NCBI GenBank assembly: GCA_002787095.1
Contig: PCVW01000045.1
Location: 1 to 48,886, forward strand
Direction of reading: 5' to 3'
From: Candidatus Omnitrophica bacterium CG11_big_fil_rev_8_21_14_0_20_64_10
GTDB lineage: Bacteria; Omnitrophota; Gorgyraeia; 1-14-0-20-64-10
Length of the DNA stretch: 48,886 nucleotides
Below the pieces are notes generated by a model. The model saw only the letters and a program-made list of their open reading frames with translations, was not told the DNA's origin and ran no database searches. The position numbers were made by a program, and so were the translations under genes. Below, in pieces: positions 17,344 through 26,473 of the stretch; position 1 is the first letter of the stretch, and every line of letters starts with the position of its first letter.

Positions 17344-19301
17344 TCGAATTTCAGGGGATCTCCAAGACCTACCGGATCGGAAAGATCGAGGTCAAGGCGG
17401 TCCGGGAGGTCTCCCTGAAGATCGAGGCCGGGGAGTTCGTGGCGATCATGGGGGCCTCCGGCTCCGGCAAGTCCACCCTCATGCACCTGATGGGGCTGCT
17501 GGACCGGCCCGACCAGGGGCGGTACCTCCTGGCGGGGCAGCCCATCTCCGGCTTGTCCGATGATGAGCTGGCCGCGCTGCGCAACCGCCTGATCGGCTTC
17601 GTCTTTCAGCAGTTCCATCTGCTGCCCCACATGACCGCCCTGGAGAACGCCGAGCTTCCCCTAATTTATGCCGGGCAGAGGGAGATGGTCGGGAAGGCCC
17701 GCCGGGAATTGGAGGCGGTTGGCCTCTCGGACCGGATGACCCACCGCCCCAATGAGCTCTCCGGCGGGCAGCAGCAGCGGGTGGCGATCGCCCGCTCCCT
17801 GGTCAACGATCCGCTCGTGATCATGGCGGATGAGCCGACCGGGAACCTGGACACCCGGAGCAAGGAGGAGATCCTGGCGATCCTGCAGCGGCTCAACCGG
17901 GAGGGGAAGACGATCGTGATGGTCACCCACGAGCCGGAGATGGCCGCCCATGCCGGCCGGATCATCCAGATGCGGGACGGCCGGATCATCGCGGATGACC
18001 GCAGGGGCGAGGGAGTTCCTTCGTCGGCCGCCGAGGGGGCCGGCCCGGCCCGGCCTCCCAAGCGGCCGTACGATTTCCTGAAGGTGGTGGATTCCACGCA
18101 TCAGGCGATCGCCGCGATGATCACCCATAAGATGCGCTCATTTTTGTCCATCCTGGGGATCCTGATCGGGGTCGCGGCGGTGATCGCGATGCTGGCGTTG
18201 GGGAGCGGGGCGCAGGCCTCGATCGAGCAGCAGCTCTCCTCCCTGGGGTCGAACCTGCTGCGGGTGCGGCCGGGGCGGTCGTTCGTTCAGGGGGTCGCCC
18301 TGGAGTCGGGGACGGTGACCCGGTTGACCCCCCGGGATATCGACGCGATCCATCGGCTGCCCGATGTCCGCCGGGTCAGTCCCTCGGTCTACGGGCGGGT
18401 GCAGGTGGTCTACCGGAGCAGCAACGCGAACACCACCCTGGAGGGGGTCAACATCGAGTATGCCCCGATGCGGGCTTCCGAACCGGTTGCCGGCCGCTTC
18501 TTTACCCAGGAGGAGCTGCGGACCCGGGCCAAGGTGGCGGTGCTGGGGCAGACGGTCATCCAGGAGCTGTTTGAGGGGGCCGATCCGATCGGGCAGACGG
18601 TCAAGATCAACCTGATCAACTTCCGGGTGATCGGGGTCCTGCCGGCCAAGGGGGCCAGTTTTGGGGGGTTCCGGGACCAGGACGACATCATCCTGGTGCC
18701 GGTGACGACGGCGATGAAGCGGCTGCTGGGCAAGGAGTACCTCGACGCGGTCTATGTGGAGGGGGCGTCGGCCGATGTGCTGGATGCTCTGCAGGAGGAG
18801 ATCCTGGATCTGTTGGTCCGGCGGCACCGTCTGATCAACCAGCCCAACGCCGACGACGCCTTCGACATTCGCAACATGGCCGACATCAAGGCGACGCTGG
18901 AGTCCACGACCAGGACGATGTCGGTCCTGCTGGGGGTGATCGCGGCGATTTCCCTGCTGGTCGGGGGGATCGGGATCATGAACATCATGCTGGTCTCGGT
19001 GGCGGAGCGGACCCGGGAGATCGGCCTGCGCAAGGCGATCGGGGCGACGCAGGGGGATATCCTGATGCAGTTCCTGACCGAGGCGACCTTGTTGTCCCTG
19101 ATCGGGGGACTGATCGGGATCGGGGTGGGGGTCGGGATCTCCGAATCCCTCGCCTTTTTCGCCGGCTGGGCCGTCAAGATCTCCCTCTTCTCGGTCGTGT
19201 TGGCGACCGGTTTTTCCCTGGCGGTCGGGATCGGTTTCGGGCTGTGGCCGGCCCGCCAGGCCTCCTTCCTCAACCCGATCGACGCCTTGCGCTACGAATA
19301 A
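17340..19301 (+). CDS. MacB-like ABC transporter (fused ATPase and permease)
   Basis: GASGSGKSTLMHLMGLLDRP; LSGGQQQRVAIARSLVNDPLVIMADEPTGNLD; MacB_PCD and FtsX C-terminus. Confidence 0.93.
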   Translation: MIEFQGISKTYRIGKIEVKAVREVSLKIEAGEFVAIMGASGSGKSTLMHLMGLLDRPDQGRYLLAGQPISGLSDDELAALRNRLIGFVFQQFHLLPHMTALENAELPLIYAGQREMVGKARRELEAVGLSDRMTHRPNELSGGQQQRVAIARSLVNDPLVIMADEPTGNLDTRSKEEILAILQRLNREGKTIVMVTHEPEMAAHAGRIIQMRDGRIIADDRRGEGVPSSAAEGAGPARPPKRPYDFLKVVDSTHQAIAAMITHKMRSFLSILGILIGVAAVIAMLALGSGAQASIEQQLSSLGSNLLRVRPGRSFVQGVALESGTVTRLTPRDIDAIHRLPDVRRVSPSVYGRVQVVYRSSNANTTLEGVNIEYAPMRASEPVAGRFFTQEELRTRAKVAVLGQTVIQELFEGADPIGQTVKINLINFRVIGVLPAKGASFGGFRDQDDIILVPVTTAMKRLLGKEYLDAVYVEGASADVLDALQEEILDLLVRRHRLINQPNADDAFDIRNMADIKATLESTTRTMSVLLGVIAAISLLVGGIGIMNIMLVSVAERTREIGLRKAIGATQGDILMQFLTEATLLSLIGGLIGIGVGVGISESLAFFAGWAVKISLFSVVLATGFSLAVGIGFGLWPARQASFLNPIDALRYE

Positions 19302-19326
19302 GTCGAACGGTTCGTTGGGCGGGTCC

Positions 19327-19354
19327 TTGACAAATCAAACAAATGTTTTAAACT
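19327..19354 (+). promoter_or_regulatory. Sigma70-type promoter upstream of tetR-RND operon
   Basis: TTGACA - 16 bp - TAAACT with AAACAAATGTTT palindrome in the spacer. Confidence 0.5.
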
Positions 19355-19380
19355 ATTGATTGAATTCGGAGCGCACACGG

Positions 19381-20025
19381 ATGACATCGACCCAGATCAC
19401 CCATGAAACCACCCGGAAACGCCTTTTGGAGGCCGCCGGCCAGGTATTTGCCCAGCATGGCTTTGAGAAGGCGACGGTCCGGGAGATCTGCCGCAAGGCG
19501 AACGCCAATGTCGCCTCGGTCAACTACCACTTCGGCGGGAAGGAAGATCTGTACGCCGAGGTCGTGGCCTACGGGGCGCAGCAATCGGTGGAGGCCTTTC
19601 CCCCCGATCGGGGCCTGGGGCCGAACCCCTTGCCCGAAGCGGAACTCAACGCCTTCATCCATTCCTTTTTATGCCGTTTCCTGAAGAAGAACCAGCGGGG
19701 GAGCTGGTACAGCACATTGTGCGCCCGGGAGATTGTTCTGCCGACTCGGGCGCTGGACCGGGTTGTCCGGGAGGTGATCCGGCCGTTGTCGGACCGGCTC
19801 GAAGCGATCGTCCGGCGGTTGGTTCCTCGCGCGTCCAAACTTGAGGTGGGACGATGCGCCAGGAGCATTGTGGGACAGTGCCTGTTTTATCACCACGGCC
19901 GGCCGGTCATCGAACGGATGGGCGGCCCGAAGAAGTACGCCGACGCCGACATCCGCCGGCTGGCGGACCACATCGCCCGTTTCTCCCTGCAGGGGCTGCG
20001 GGGATGGAAGGGGAGGGCCGCATGA
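19381..20025 (+). CDS. TetR/AcrR family transcriptional regulator (CecR-like)
   Basis: RKRLLEAAGQVFAQHGFEKATVREICRKANANVASVNYHFGGKEDLYAEV. Confidence 0.9.
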   Translation: MTSTQITHETTRKRLLEAAGQVFAQHGFEKATVREICRKANANVASVNYHFGGKEDLYAEVVAYGAQQSVEAFPPDRGLGPNPLPEAELNAFIHSFLCRFLKKNQRGSWYSTLCAREIVLPTRALDRVVREVIRPLSDRLEAIVRRLVPRASKLEVGRCARSIVGQCLFYHHGRPVIERMGGPKKYADADIRRLADHIARFSLQGLRGWKGRAA

Positions 20026-21053
20026 GGGTCCGTTTCGTTGCGGCGCTCCTCTTGGCGGGGCTGGCGGCCGGCTGCGGAAATAAGCCGGGCGGCGCAGGGC
20101 CGGCGGCCATGATCGTCCAGGTGGTTGGTTTTCAGAGCAAGCAGCAGCCGATTCAGGACAAGATCTCGCTCGTCGGCACCCTCCAGGCCAATGAGGCGGT
20201 GGAGATCAAGGCCGAGATCGACGGGACCATCGATGAGATCGGATTCGAGGAAGGGCAGCGGGTCTCCAAGGGGCAGATGCTGCTCCGGATCGACCGGGTG
20301 AAGCTGGAGGCGATGCTGGCGGAGGCCGAGGCCAACCTGAAGCTGGCCGACGCAAACCGCAAGCGTTATCAAGCCCTTTCGGAGACGCGGGCCGTTTCCC
20401 AGCAGGAGGTGGACCAGGCGGTCGCCGCGTTTGAGGTCGGCCGGTCGGCGGTCCATCTGGCCAAGGCCCGGCTGGAGGACGCGGTGATTGCCGCTCCCTT
20501 CGACGGCGTCACCGGGGCCCGTTCGGTCAGCGTCGGGCAGTTTATTGCCCAGGGGACGCCGTTGACGACCCTGATCAATTCCGACCCGATGAAGGCGGAG
20601 TTCCATGTGCCCGAGCGGTATCTCGCCCAGATCCGTGACGGCCAGACCGTGGAGGTCGCGGTGGCCGCTTATCCGGAGGATCGTTTCGCCGGTCAGGTCT
20701 ACTTCGTTTCCCCGCAGGTTGATGAGGCGACCCGGACGGTCTTGGTAAAGGCCAGGATCCCCAACCCGGACGGGAGGCTGCGCCGGGGCATGTTCGCCAA
20801 CCTCGATCTGATCGTGCGGGTGCGGGAACAGGCGATCGTCGTTCCCGAGGGCGCCCTGATGCTCAAGGGGGATGCCGCTTCCATCTTTGTCATCGGTCAG
20901 AACGACATCGCCGAGATTCGGCCGGTCGAGACCGGCGTCCGTTTGGCCGGCTGGGTGGAGATCGCCTCCGGGCTCTCCGAGGGGGAGACCGTGGTGATTG
21001 AGGGGACCCAGAAACTCTGGCCGGGGGCGAAGGTCAAAGTCGCTCTCCGATGA
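20022..21053 (+). CDS. RND efflux periplasmic adaptor lipoprotein (MFP)
   Basis: Lipobox LLAGLAAGC; GTLQANEAVEIKAEIDGTIDEIGFEEGQRVSKGQML. Confidence 0.9.
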   Translation: MRVRFVAALLLAGLAAGCGNKPGGAGPAAMIVQVVGFQSKQQPIQDKISLVGTLQANEAVEIKAEIDGTIDEIGFEEGQRVSKGQMLLRIDRVKLEAMLAEAEANLKLADANRKRYQALSETRAVSQQEVDQAVAAFEVGRSAVHLAKARLEDAVIAAPFDGVTGARSVSVGQFIAQGTPLTTLINSDPMKAEFHVPERYLAQIRDGQTVEVAVAAYPEDRFAGQVYFVSPQVDEATRTVLVKARIPNPDGRLRRGMFANLDLIVRVREQAIVVPEGALMLKGDAASIFVIGQNDIAEIRPVETGVRLAGWVEIASGLSEGETVVIEGTQKLWPGAKVKVALR

Positions 21054-21065
21054 AGTAGGCGGTCC

Positions 21066-24000
21066 GTGCACCTCTCTGAAGTCAGCATTCGGCGGCCGGT
21101 CCTGGCCTCGGTCATGAGTCTCGGGCTCATCTTGTTCGGGGTGATCGGGCTGACCCGGCTTCCGGTTCGGGAGCTTCCCGACGTCGACCCGCCGATTGTC
21201 AATGTCACCACGGTTTATCCCGGCGCCAGCGCCGCCGTCATCGAGGCGCAGATCACCGAACGGTTGGAGGAGACGCTGGCCAGCGTGGAAGGGATCAAGA
21301 CCCTGGCCAGCGAGAGCCGGGAACAGGTCAGCAACATCACGATCGAATTCGACCTGTCCCGGGATGTGGACCTGGCCGCGCAGGATGTCCGAGACCGGGT
21401 CGCCCGCGTTCGGGGGAAGCTGCCGGACGACATTGAGGAGCCGATCATGGCCAAGCAGGACGCCGACGCCCAGCCCTCGATGTGGATCGCCCTCTACAGC
21501 GATCGCTTCAGCACGCTGGAGTTGACCACCCTGGCGGAGGACCGGCTCAAGGACCGGCTGCAGACGATCCCGGGGGTCAGCGCGATCCTGCTGGGAGGGG
21601 AGAAGCGCTTTGCGATCCGGCTCTGGTTGGATCCCAAGAAGATGGCCGCCCGGGGGGTCGCGGCGCTGGACATCCAGAATGCGCTGCGCCGGCAGAATGT
21701 CGAATTGCCCAGCGGGCAGGTGGAAAGCCGTGAGCGGGAGCTGTCGATTCAAACCCAGGGGCAGCTCAAGACGCCGGAGGCGTACGACCGGTTGGTTATC
21801 CGGCAGGACGGGGCGGCCCCGGTCTACCTGCGGGATGTCGGGTTCGCCGCGGTCGGGGTCGAGGACGAACATTCGGTCGCCCGCTACAATTCGAAGCCGG
21901 CAGTCGGCCTGGGGGTCGTCAAGCAATCCAAGGCCAACGCGGTGGAGGTCGCGCACGGCATCAAGGCGGAGTTGGAGCGGCTGAAGCCGCTGCTGCCGGC
22001 CGGGGTGAACATGGCGGTTCCGTACGACGAGTCGCTGTATGTCGAGAAGGCGATCTGGGAGGTGTGGGGGACCCTCGGGCTGGCCTTCTTCCTGGTCGTC
22101 CTCTCCATCTTCTTGTTCCTGCGCAACCTCCGGTCCACCCTGGTCCCGAGTCTGACCATCCCGGTCTCGGTGATTTCCACCTTCGGGGTCCTGTATGCCT
22201 TCGGCTATTCGATCAACATCATCACGATGCTTTCCCTGATTCTCGCGATCGGTCTGGTGGTGGACGACTCCATCGTCGTGCTGGAGAATATTCACCGCCA
22301 CATCGAGGAGGGGATGGCGCCGTTCGAGGCGGCCTTCCTGGGGATGAAGGAGATCACCTTCGCGGTTATCGCCACAACCATCGCCCTGATCGCCGTTTTC
22401 CTTCCGATGGCCTTCCAGAGCAGCACAACCGGCCGGCTGTTCATCGAGTTCGCCGTGACCATTTCCTGCGCCGTCGGGATCTCCTCGTTCGTCGCGCTGA
22501 CCCTGGCGCCGATGACGGCGGCGCGGGTCCTGAAGCCCCATCCGCCCGAGGCGAGGAACCGTTTTGTGGCGTTCCTGGAGCGGACCCTCGAAACGATGAT
22601 CCGGCACTACGAGCGGATGCTGCGCTGGTCGCTGCGCCATTCCGGCCGGGTCCTCCTGGCGGGATTAAGCGCGGCGGCCTTGTCGGTGTTTTTCTTCACC
22701 CATCTGGAGAAGGAGTTTCTTCCGGATGAGGACAAGGGACGGCTGTTCTGCATCGCGATCGCGCCGGAAGGGTCCACCAGCGATTACACCAATCGGATGG
22801 TGCTCGGCATGGAGAAGCTGATCCGGGAGATCCCCGAGGTGGAGGGGTATTTCTCCGCGGTGGCGCTTGCCCGGGGCGGAGCGGGGAACAACAAGGAGGG
22901 GTTGGCCTTCATCCGCCTGAAGGAAAAGCGGAATCGCAGCGTCCAGGATATCGTGGCCGGCCCGCGGGGGCTCGGGAGCCGGTTCTTCAACGACATCGAG
23001 GGGGCGATCACCATTCCGATCGTTCCGAAGGCGATCGGGAGGGGGTTCGGACAGAGCTTTCAGCTGGTGCTCGAACACCAGGACCTGGAGACCCTCAATG
23101 CCGTCAGCGACCAGATGAGCAACCGGCTGCGGGGATTGGGATCCCTGCAGAATGTGCGGTCCACCTTCGAGGTCAACAAACCGGAGCTGCGCCTTCAGAT
23201 CGACCGGGACCGGGCAGCGGCGCTCGGGGTTTCGATCGAGGACGCCGCCCGGACGCTTCAGATCCTCTTCGGAGGGCTGGATCTCAGCAAGATCAATCTC
23301 AAGGGGAAGGAATACGATGTCATCGTCCAGTTGGAGCGCCAATCCCGTCTGACCCCCTCCGATCTGGATCTCCTGTACGTCCGGAACGACACCGGCCGGC
23401 TGATCCAGCTGGCGAGCATCGTCTCCTCCCGGGTGGGGGGCGGGCCGAGCGCGGTCTATCACTACAACCGGCTGCGTTCCTCCACGATTGAGGCGACTCC
23501 GGTCGGCGTTCCGCTCGGGACCGTGATGGACCAGGTCGAGTCTATTTTGAAAAAGGAGCTCCCGGAGGGTTTCCGATACGAGTGGGCGGGGGAGGCGAAG
23601 GACCTTCAGGAGGCCGGCAAGGACACGGTGTTCGTCTTCCTGCTGGCCATCGCGATCATCTACCTGGTGCTGGCCGCGCAGTTTGAGAGCTGGATGCATC
23701 CCTTCACGGTCATGCTGACGATCCCCCTGGGCACCTTCGGCGCCTTTGGATCGCTGTGGCTGTTGTCCCAGGTGAACCAGCTGGGGATCCTCCTTTACGG
23801 ATGGGCCCATTACGCCCCGAATCCCCCTGCGATCAGTCACTGGCTTTCGATGGCGGTCCCCCGCATCCCGGCGATGGGACTGAACCTGTTCAGCCAGATC
23901 GGGATGATTCTGCTGCTGGGGCTGGTCACCAAGAACGCCATCCTGCTGGTCGATTTCGCGAATCAGGAGATGAAGCGGGGGGTCTCCGCCCGGGAGGCGG

Positions 24001-24263
24001 CCCTGGCCTCCGGGATGATCCGCTTCCGGCCGATCCTGATGACGGCGATTTCGACGATTGCCGGCATTCTCCCGATCGCGATCGGTTTCGGGGCGGGGGC
24101 GGAGAGCCGCCGGCCGATGGGGGTCGCGGCGGTGGGGGGGATGGCGACCAGCACCTTTCTGACGCTGTTCGTGATCCCGGTTGTCTACGTGAAGCTCAGC
24201 GAATGGTTCGGCGGACGGAAATCCGGTCCGGGGAACGCGGCGCCGGCCGGAGGAACGCCATGA
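21066..24263 (+). CDS. RND (AcrB/HAE1) efflux permease
   Basis: 1065 aa; SIRRPVLASVMSLGLILFGVIGLTRLPVRELPDVDPPIVNVTTVYPGA; VVDDSIVVLENIHRH. Confidence 0.95.
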   Translation: MHLSEVSIRRPVLASVMSLGLILFGVIGLTRLPVRELPDVDPPIVNVTTVYPGASAAVIEAQITERLEETLASVEGIKTLASESREQVSNITIEFDLSRDVDLAAQDVRDRVARVRGKLPDDIEEPIMAKQDADAQPSMWIALYSDRFSTLELTTLAEDRLKDRLQTIPGVSAILLGGEKRFAIRLWLDPKKMAARGVAALDIQNALRRQNVELPSGQVESRERELSIQTQGQLKTPEAYDRLVIRQDGAAPVYLRDVGFAAVGVEDEHSVARYNSKPAVGLGVVKQSKANAVEVAHGIKAELERLKPLLPAGVNMAVPYDESLYVEKAIWEVWGTLGLAFFLVVLSIFLFLRNLRSTLVPSLTIPVSVISTFGVLYAFGYSINIITMLSLILAIGLVVDDSIVVLENIHRHIEEGMAPFEAAFLGMKEITFAVIATTIALIAVFLPMAFQSSTTGRLFIEFAVTISCAVGISSFVALTLAPMTAARVLKPHPPEARNRFVAFLERTLETMIRHYERMLRWSLRHSGRVLLAGLSAAALSVFFFTHLEKEFLPDEDKGRLFCIAIAPEGSTSDYTNRMVLGMEKLIREIPEVEGYFSAVALARGGAGNNKEGLAFIRLKEKRNRSVQDIVAGPRGLGSRFFNDIEGAITIPIVPKAIGRGFGQSFQLVLEHQDLETLNAVSDQMSNRLRGLGSLQNVRSTFEVNKPELRLQIDRDRAAALGVSIEDAARTLQILFGGLDLSKINLKGKEYDVIVQLERQSRLTPSDLDLLYVRNDTGRLIQLASIVSSRVGGGPSAVYHYNRLRSSTIEATPVGVPLGTVMDQVESILKKELPEGFRYEWAGEAKDLQEAGKDTVFVFLLAIAIIYLVLAAQFESWMHPFTVMLTIPLGTFGAFGSLWLLSQVNQLGILLYGWAHYAPNPPAISHWLSMAVPRIPAMGLNLFSQIGMILLLGLVTKNAILLVDFANQEMKRGVSAREAALASGMIRFRPILMTAISTIAGILPIAIGFGAGAESRRPMGVAAVGGMATSTFLTLFVIPVVYVKLSEWFGGRKSGPGNAAPAGGTP

Positions 24264-25687
24264 CGCTTCGGAACCGGTCCCTGCTGTTGAGCGCCGCGGT
24301 CCTCTTGTCCGGCTGCGCGATGGGGCCGAACTATCAGCGCCCCTCGGTCGAGATGCCGACGGAATGGAAGACCGCGGCCGACTCGGTCCAGTGGAAGGAG
24401 GCGGCCCCGCGCGATCAGGTCCCGCGGGGGGCCTGGTGGGAGATCTTCGGGGACGCCGAGCTGAACCGGCTGGAGATGCAGGCGGTTCAGGCCAATCAGG
24501 ACCTCCGGGCGGCGGCGGCCCGGGTGACCCGGGCCCGGGCGATCGCCCGCGTCAGCCAGGCGGAGTTTCTTCCAACGGTCGACCTTGATCCCTCCTACGA
24601 GCGTTTCCGCCGCTCCCTCTCCAGCATCGGGGCGGGGAATGCCGGTTTCGAGAACAGCACGATCCGGGTCCCGCTGGATCTGAGCTATGAGCTCGACCTG
24701 TGGGGGCGGGTCCGGCGCTCCTTCGAATCGGTCCTCGCCGAAGCCCAGGCCGGCGAGGCGGCTTACCACACGATGCTGCTGACCTTGACCGTTGATGTCG
24801 CGCAGAATTATTTCGCGCTGCTGGCGCTCGATTCCGAGGAGGCTATCTTCCGGGAGATGGTTGCGTTGAGAAGGGACGCGTTGGAGCTTGTCCGGAGCCG
24901 TTTGGATGCCGGCCTTGTGGGGGATTTGGATCTGGCCCGGGCTCAATCGGAGCTTTCCAGCGCCGAAGCGGAGGCGATGGATGTCGCCCGCCGCCGGGCG
25001 GAATTCGAGAACGCGCTTGCGGTCCTGTGCGGGCAGCCGGCCTCGAATTTCCGGCTGCCTCCGGGCTCCCTGGAGATCCAGCCCCCCGCACTTTCTCCGA
25101 GCATCCCGTCGGAGTTGTTGGAGCGCCGGCCGGATGTCGCCGAGGCCGAGCGGCGGATGGTGTCCGCCAACGCGCGGATCGGCGTCGCTCAAACCGCGTT
25201 TTTCCCGGTGGTCCGTTTGACGGCGGCCGGCGGGTATGAAAACTCCCATCTGGAGGACCTGTTTGAGTGGGACAGCCGGGTCTGGTCGGTCGGCCCGAGC
25301 GTTTCGCTGCCGATTTTTGCGGGGGGCAGAAACCGGGCCAACCTGAAGGCGGCCCGAGCCCGGTACGATGAAACGGTTGCCGCGTATCGTCAAAAGGTCT
25401 TGATCGCCGTCGGAGAGGCCGAAGACGCCCTGGTGAGCCTCCGGCTGCGGGCCGAGCAGGCGGACGCGCAGGAGCGGGTGGCGGCCAGCGCCCGGCAGGC
25501 GGCCGCCCTTTCCAGCGCCCGTTATCGCGAGGGGTTGGTCAGCTACCTGGAGGTGGTGGATGCCGAGCGGCAGCGCCTTCAGGCGGAGCGGGGGGTCGTC
25601 CAGATCTTGAATCAACGCTTGATTTCCACCACGCTCCTCGTCAAGGCGCTGGGGGGCGGATGGGATCTCCCGCCTGGTGTACAATGA
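24260..25687 (+). CDS. NodT/OprM-type outer membrane factor lipoprotein
   Basis: LLSAAVLLSGCAMGPNYQRPSVEMPTEWK; LPIFAGGRNRANLKAARARYDETVAAYRQKVL. Confidence 0.93.
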   Translation: MTLRNRSLLLSAAVLLSGCAMGPNYQRPSVEMPTEWKTAADSVQWKEAAPRDQVPRGAWWEIFGDAELNRLEMQAVQANQDLRAAAARVTRARAIARVSQAEFLPTVDLDPSYERFRRSLSSIGAGNAGFENSTIRVPLDLSYELDLWGRVRRSFESVLAEAQAGEAAYHTMLLTLTVDVAQNYFALLALDSEEAIFREMVALRRDALELVRSRLDAGLVGDLDLARAQSELSSAEAEAMDVARRRAEFENALAVLCGQPASNFRLPPGSLEIQPPALSPSIPSELLERRPDVAEAERRMVSANARIGVAQTAFFPVVRLTAAGGYENSHLEDLFEWDSRVWSVGPSVSLPIFAGGRNRANLKAARARYDETVAAYRQKVLIAVGEAEDALVSLRLRAEQADAQERVAASARQAAALSSARYREGLVSYLEVVDAERQRLQAERGVVQILNQRLISTTLLVKALGGGWDLPPGVQ

Positions 25688-25734
25688 GAAAGGAGCGCGC
25701 TTGGCGCCTTTTCGATAACAGAACGGAGGAGTCC

Positions 25735-26244
25735 ATGCTGTCGAAGAAGATGCAGGAAGCGTTGAACGACCAGATCACCGAGGAGGCCTACGCTTCGGAC
25801 TACTACCTTTCGATGGCGTCTTGGTGCGACACGCGGGGATATCGGGGCGCGGCCGGTTTCATGTACACCCACTCTGAGCAGGAACGGATGCACATGATGA
25901 AGCTCTTTCGATATGTCAACGCGGCCGGCGGCTACGCGGCCATCGGCGAGGTCGGGAAGCCTCCGCAGAAGTTTGAATCCCTCCAGCAGATCATGGAGAA
26001 GACCCTCGAGCACGAGCGGGATTTGACCAGGAAGATCAACGGGCTCGTGGGCGCGTGCTTGGCTGAGAAGGACTACTCGACCTTTAACTTCCTGCAGTGG
26101 TATGTCGCCGAACAGCACGAAGAAGAGCGGGTGCTTCAGCTCATCCTGGACCTCCTCAAGATCTCCGGCGCCGACGGCCGCGGCCTGCTTTTGGTCGACA
26201 AGGAGATCGGCGCTTTGGGCGGCAACGGGAAACCGCAAGCCTGA
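25735..26244 (+). CDS. ftn: Bacterial non-heme ferritin
   Basis: ALNDQITEEAYASDYYLSMASWCD..HSEQERMHMMKLFRYVN..FLQWYVAEQHEEE. Confidence 0.93.
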   Translation: MLSKKMQEALNDQITEEAYASDYYLSMASWCDTRGYRGAAGFMYTHSEQERMHMMKLFRYVNAAGGYAAIGEVGKPPQKFESLQQIMEKTLEHERDLTRKINGLVGACLAEKDYSTFNFLQWYVAEQHEEERVLQLILDLLKISGADGRGLLLVDKEIGALGGNGKPQA

Positions 26245-26356
26245 ACACCCCGGGATTCCTCCCCCGGCGTCCCTTCGACCCCTTCCGAAACCATGTGATC
26301 CCCGTCATGTTTTCCTGGCCGGGGCCTGTCTTATCGTAAGTCAGGAGGGACTCGCG

Positions 26357-26473
26357 ATGCGAAGACCGGCGCTTAATTTTCTCGTGGATGGGGCGGCATT
26401 CGTGGGAGCCGTCGGGCTGGTCTCCACCGGGTTGGTGCTGCATTTCCTCTATCAGCTGCAGCAGGAGAGATAG
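26357..26473 (+). CDS. 38-aa single-TM small protein directly upstream of P-type ATPase
   Basis: AGGAGG before ATG; MRRPALNFLVDGAAFVGAVGLVSTGLVLHFLYQLQQER; stop abuts ATG at 26474. Confidence 0.6.
   Translation: MRRPALNFLVDGAAFVGAVGLVSTGLVLHFLYQLQQER

Noticed and set aside
19890-22640. 916-aa - strand ORF
   Set aside because: Antisense to the RND adaptor and pump; composition (HR/DR/PQ rich) is typical of GC-rich shadow ORFs.
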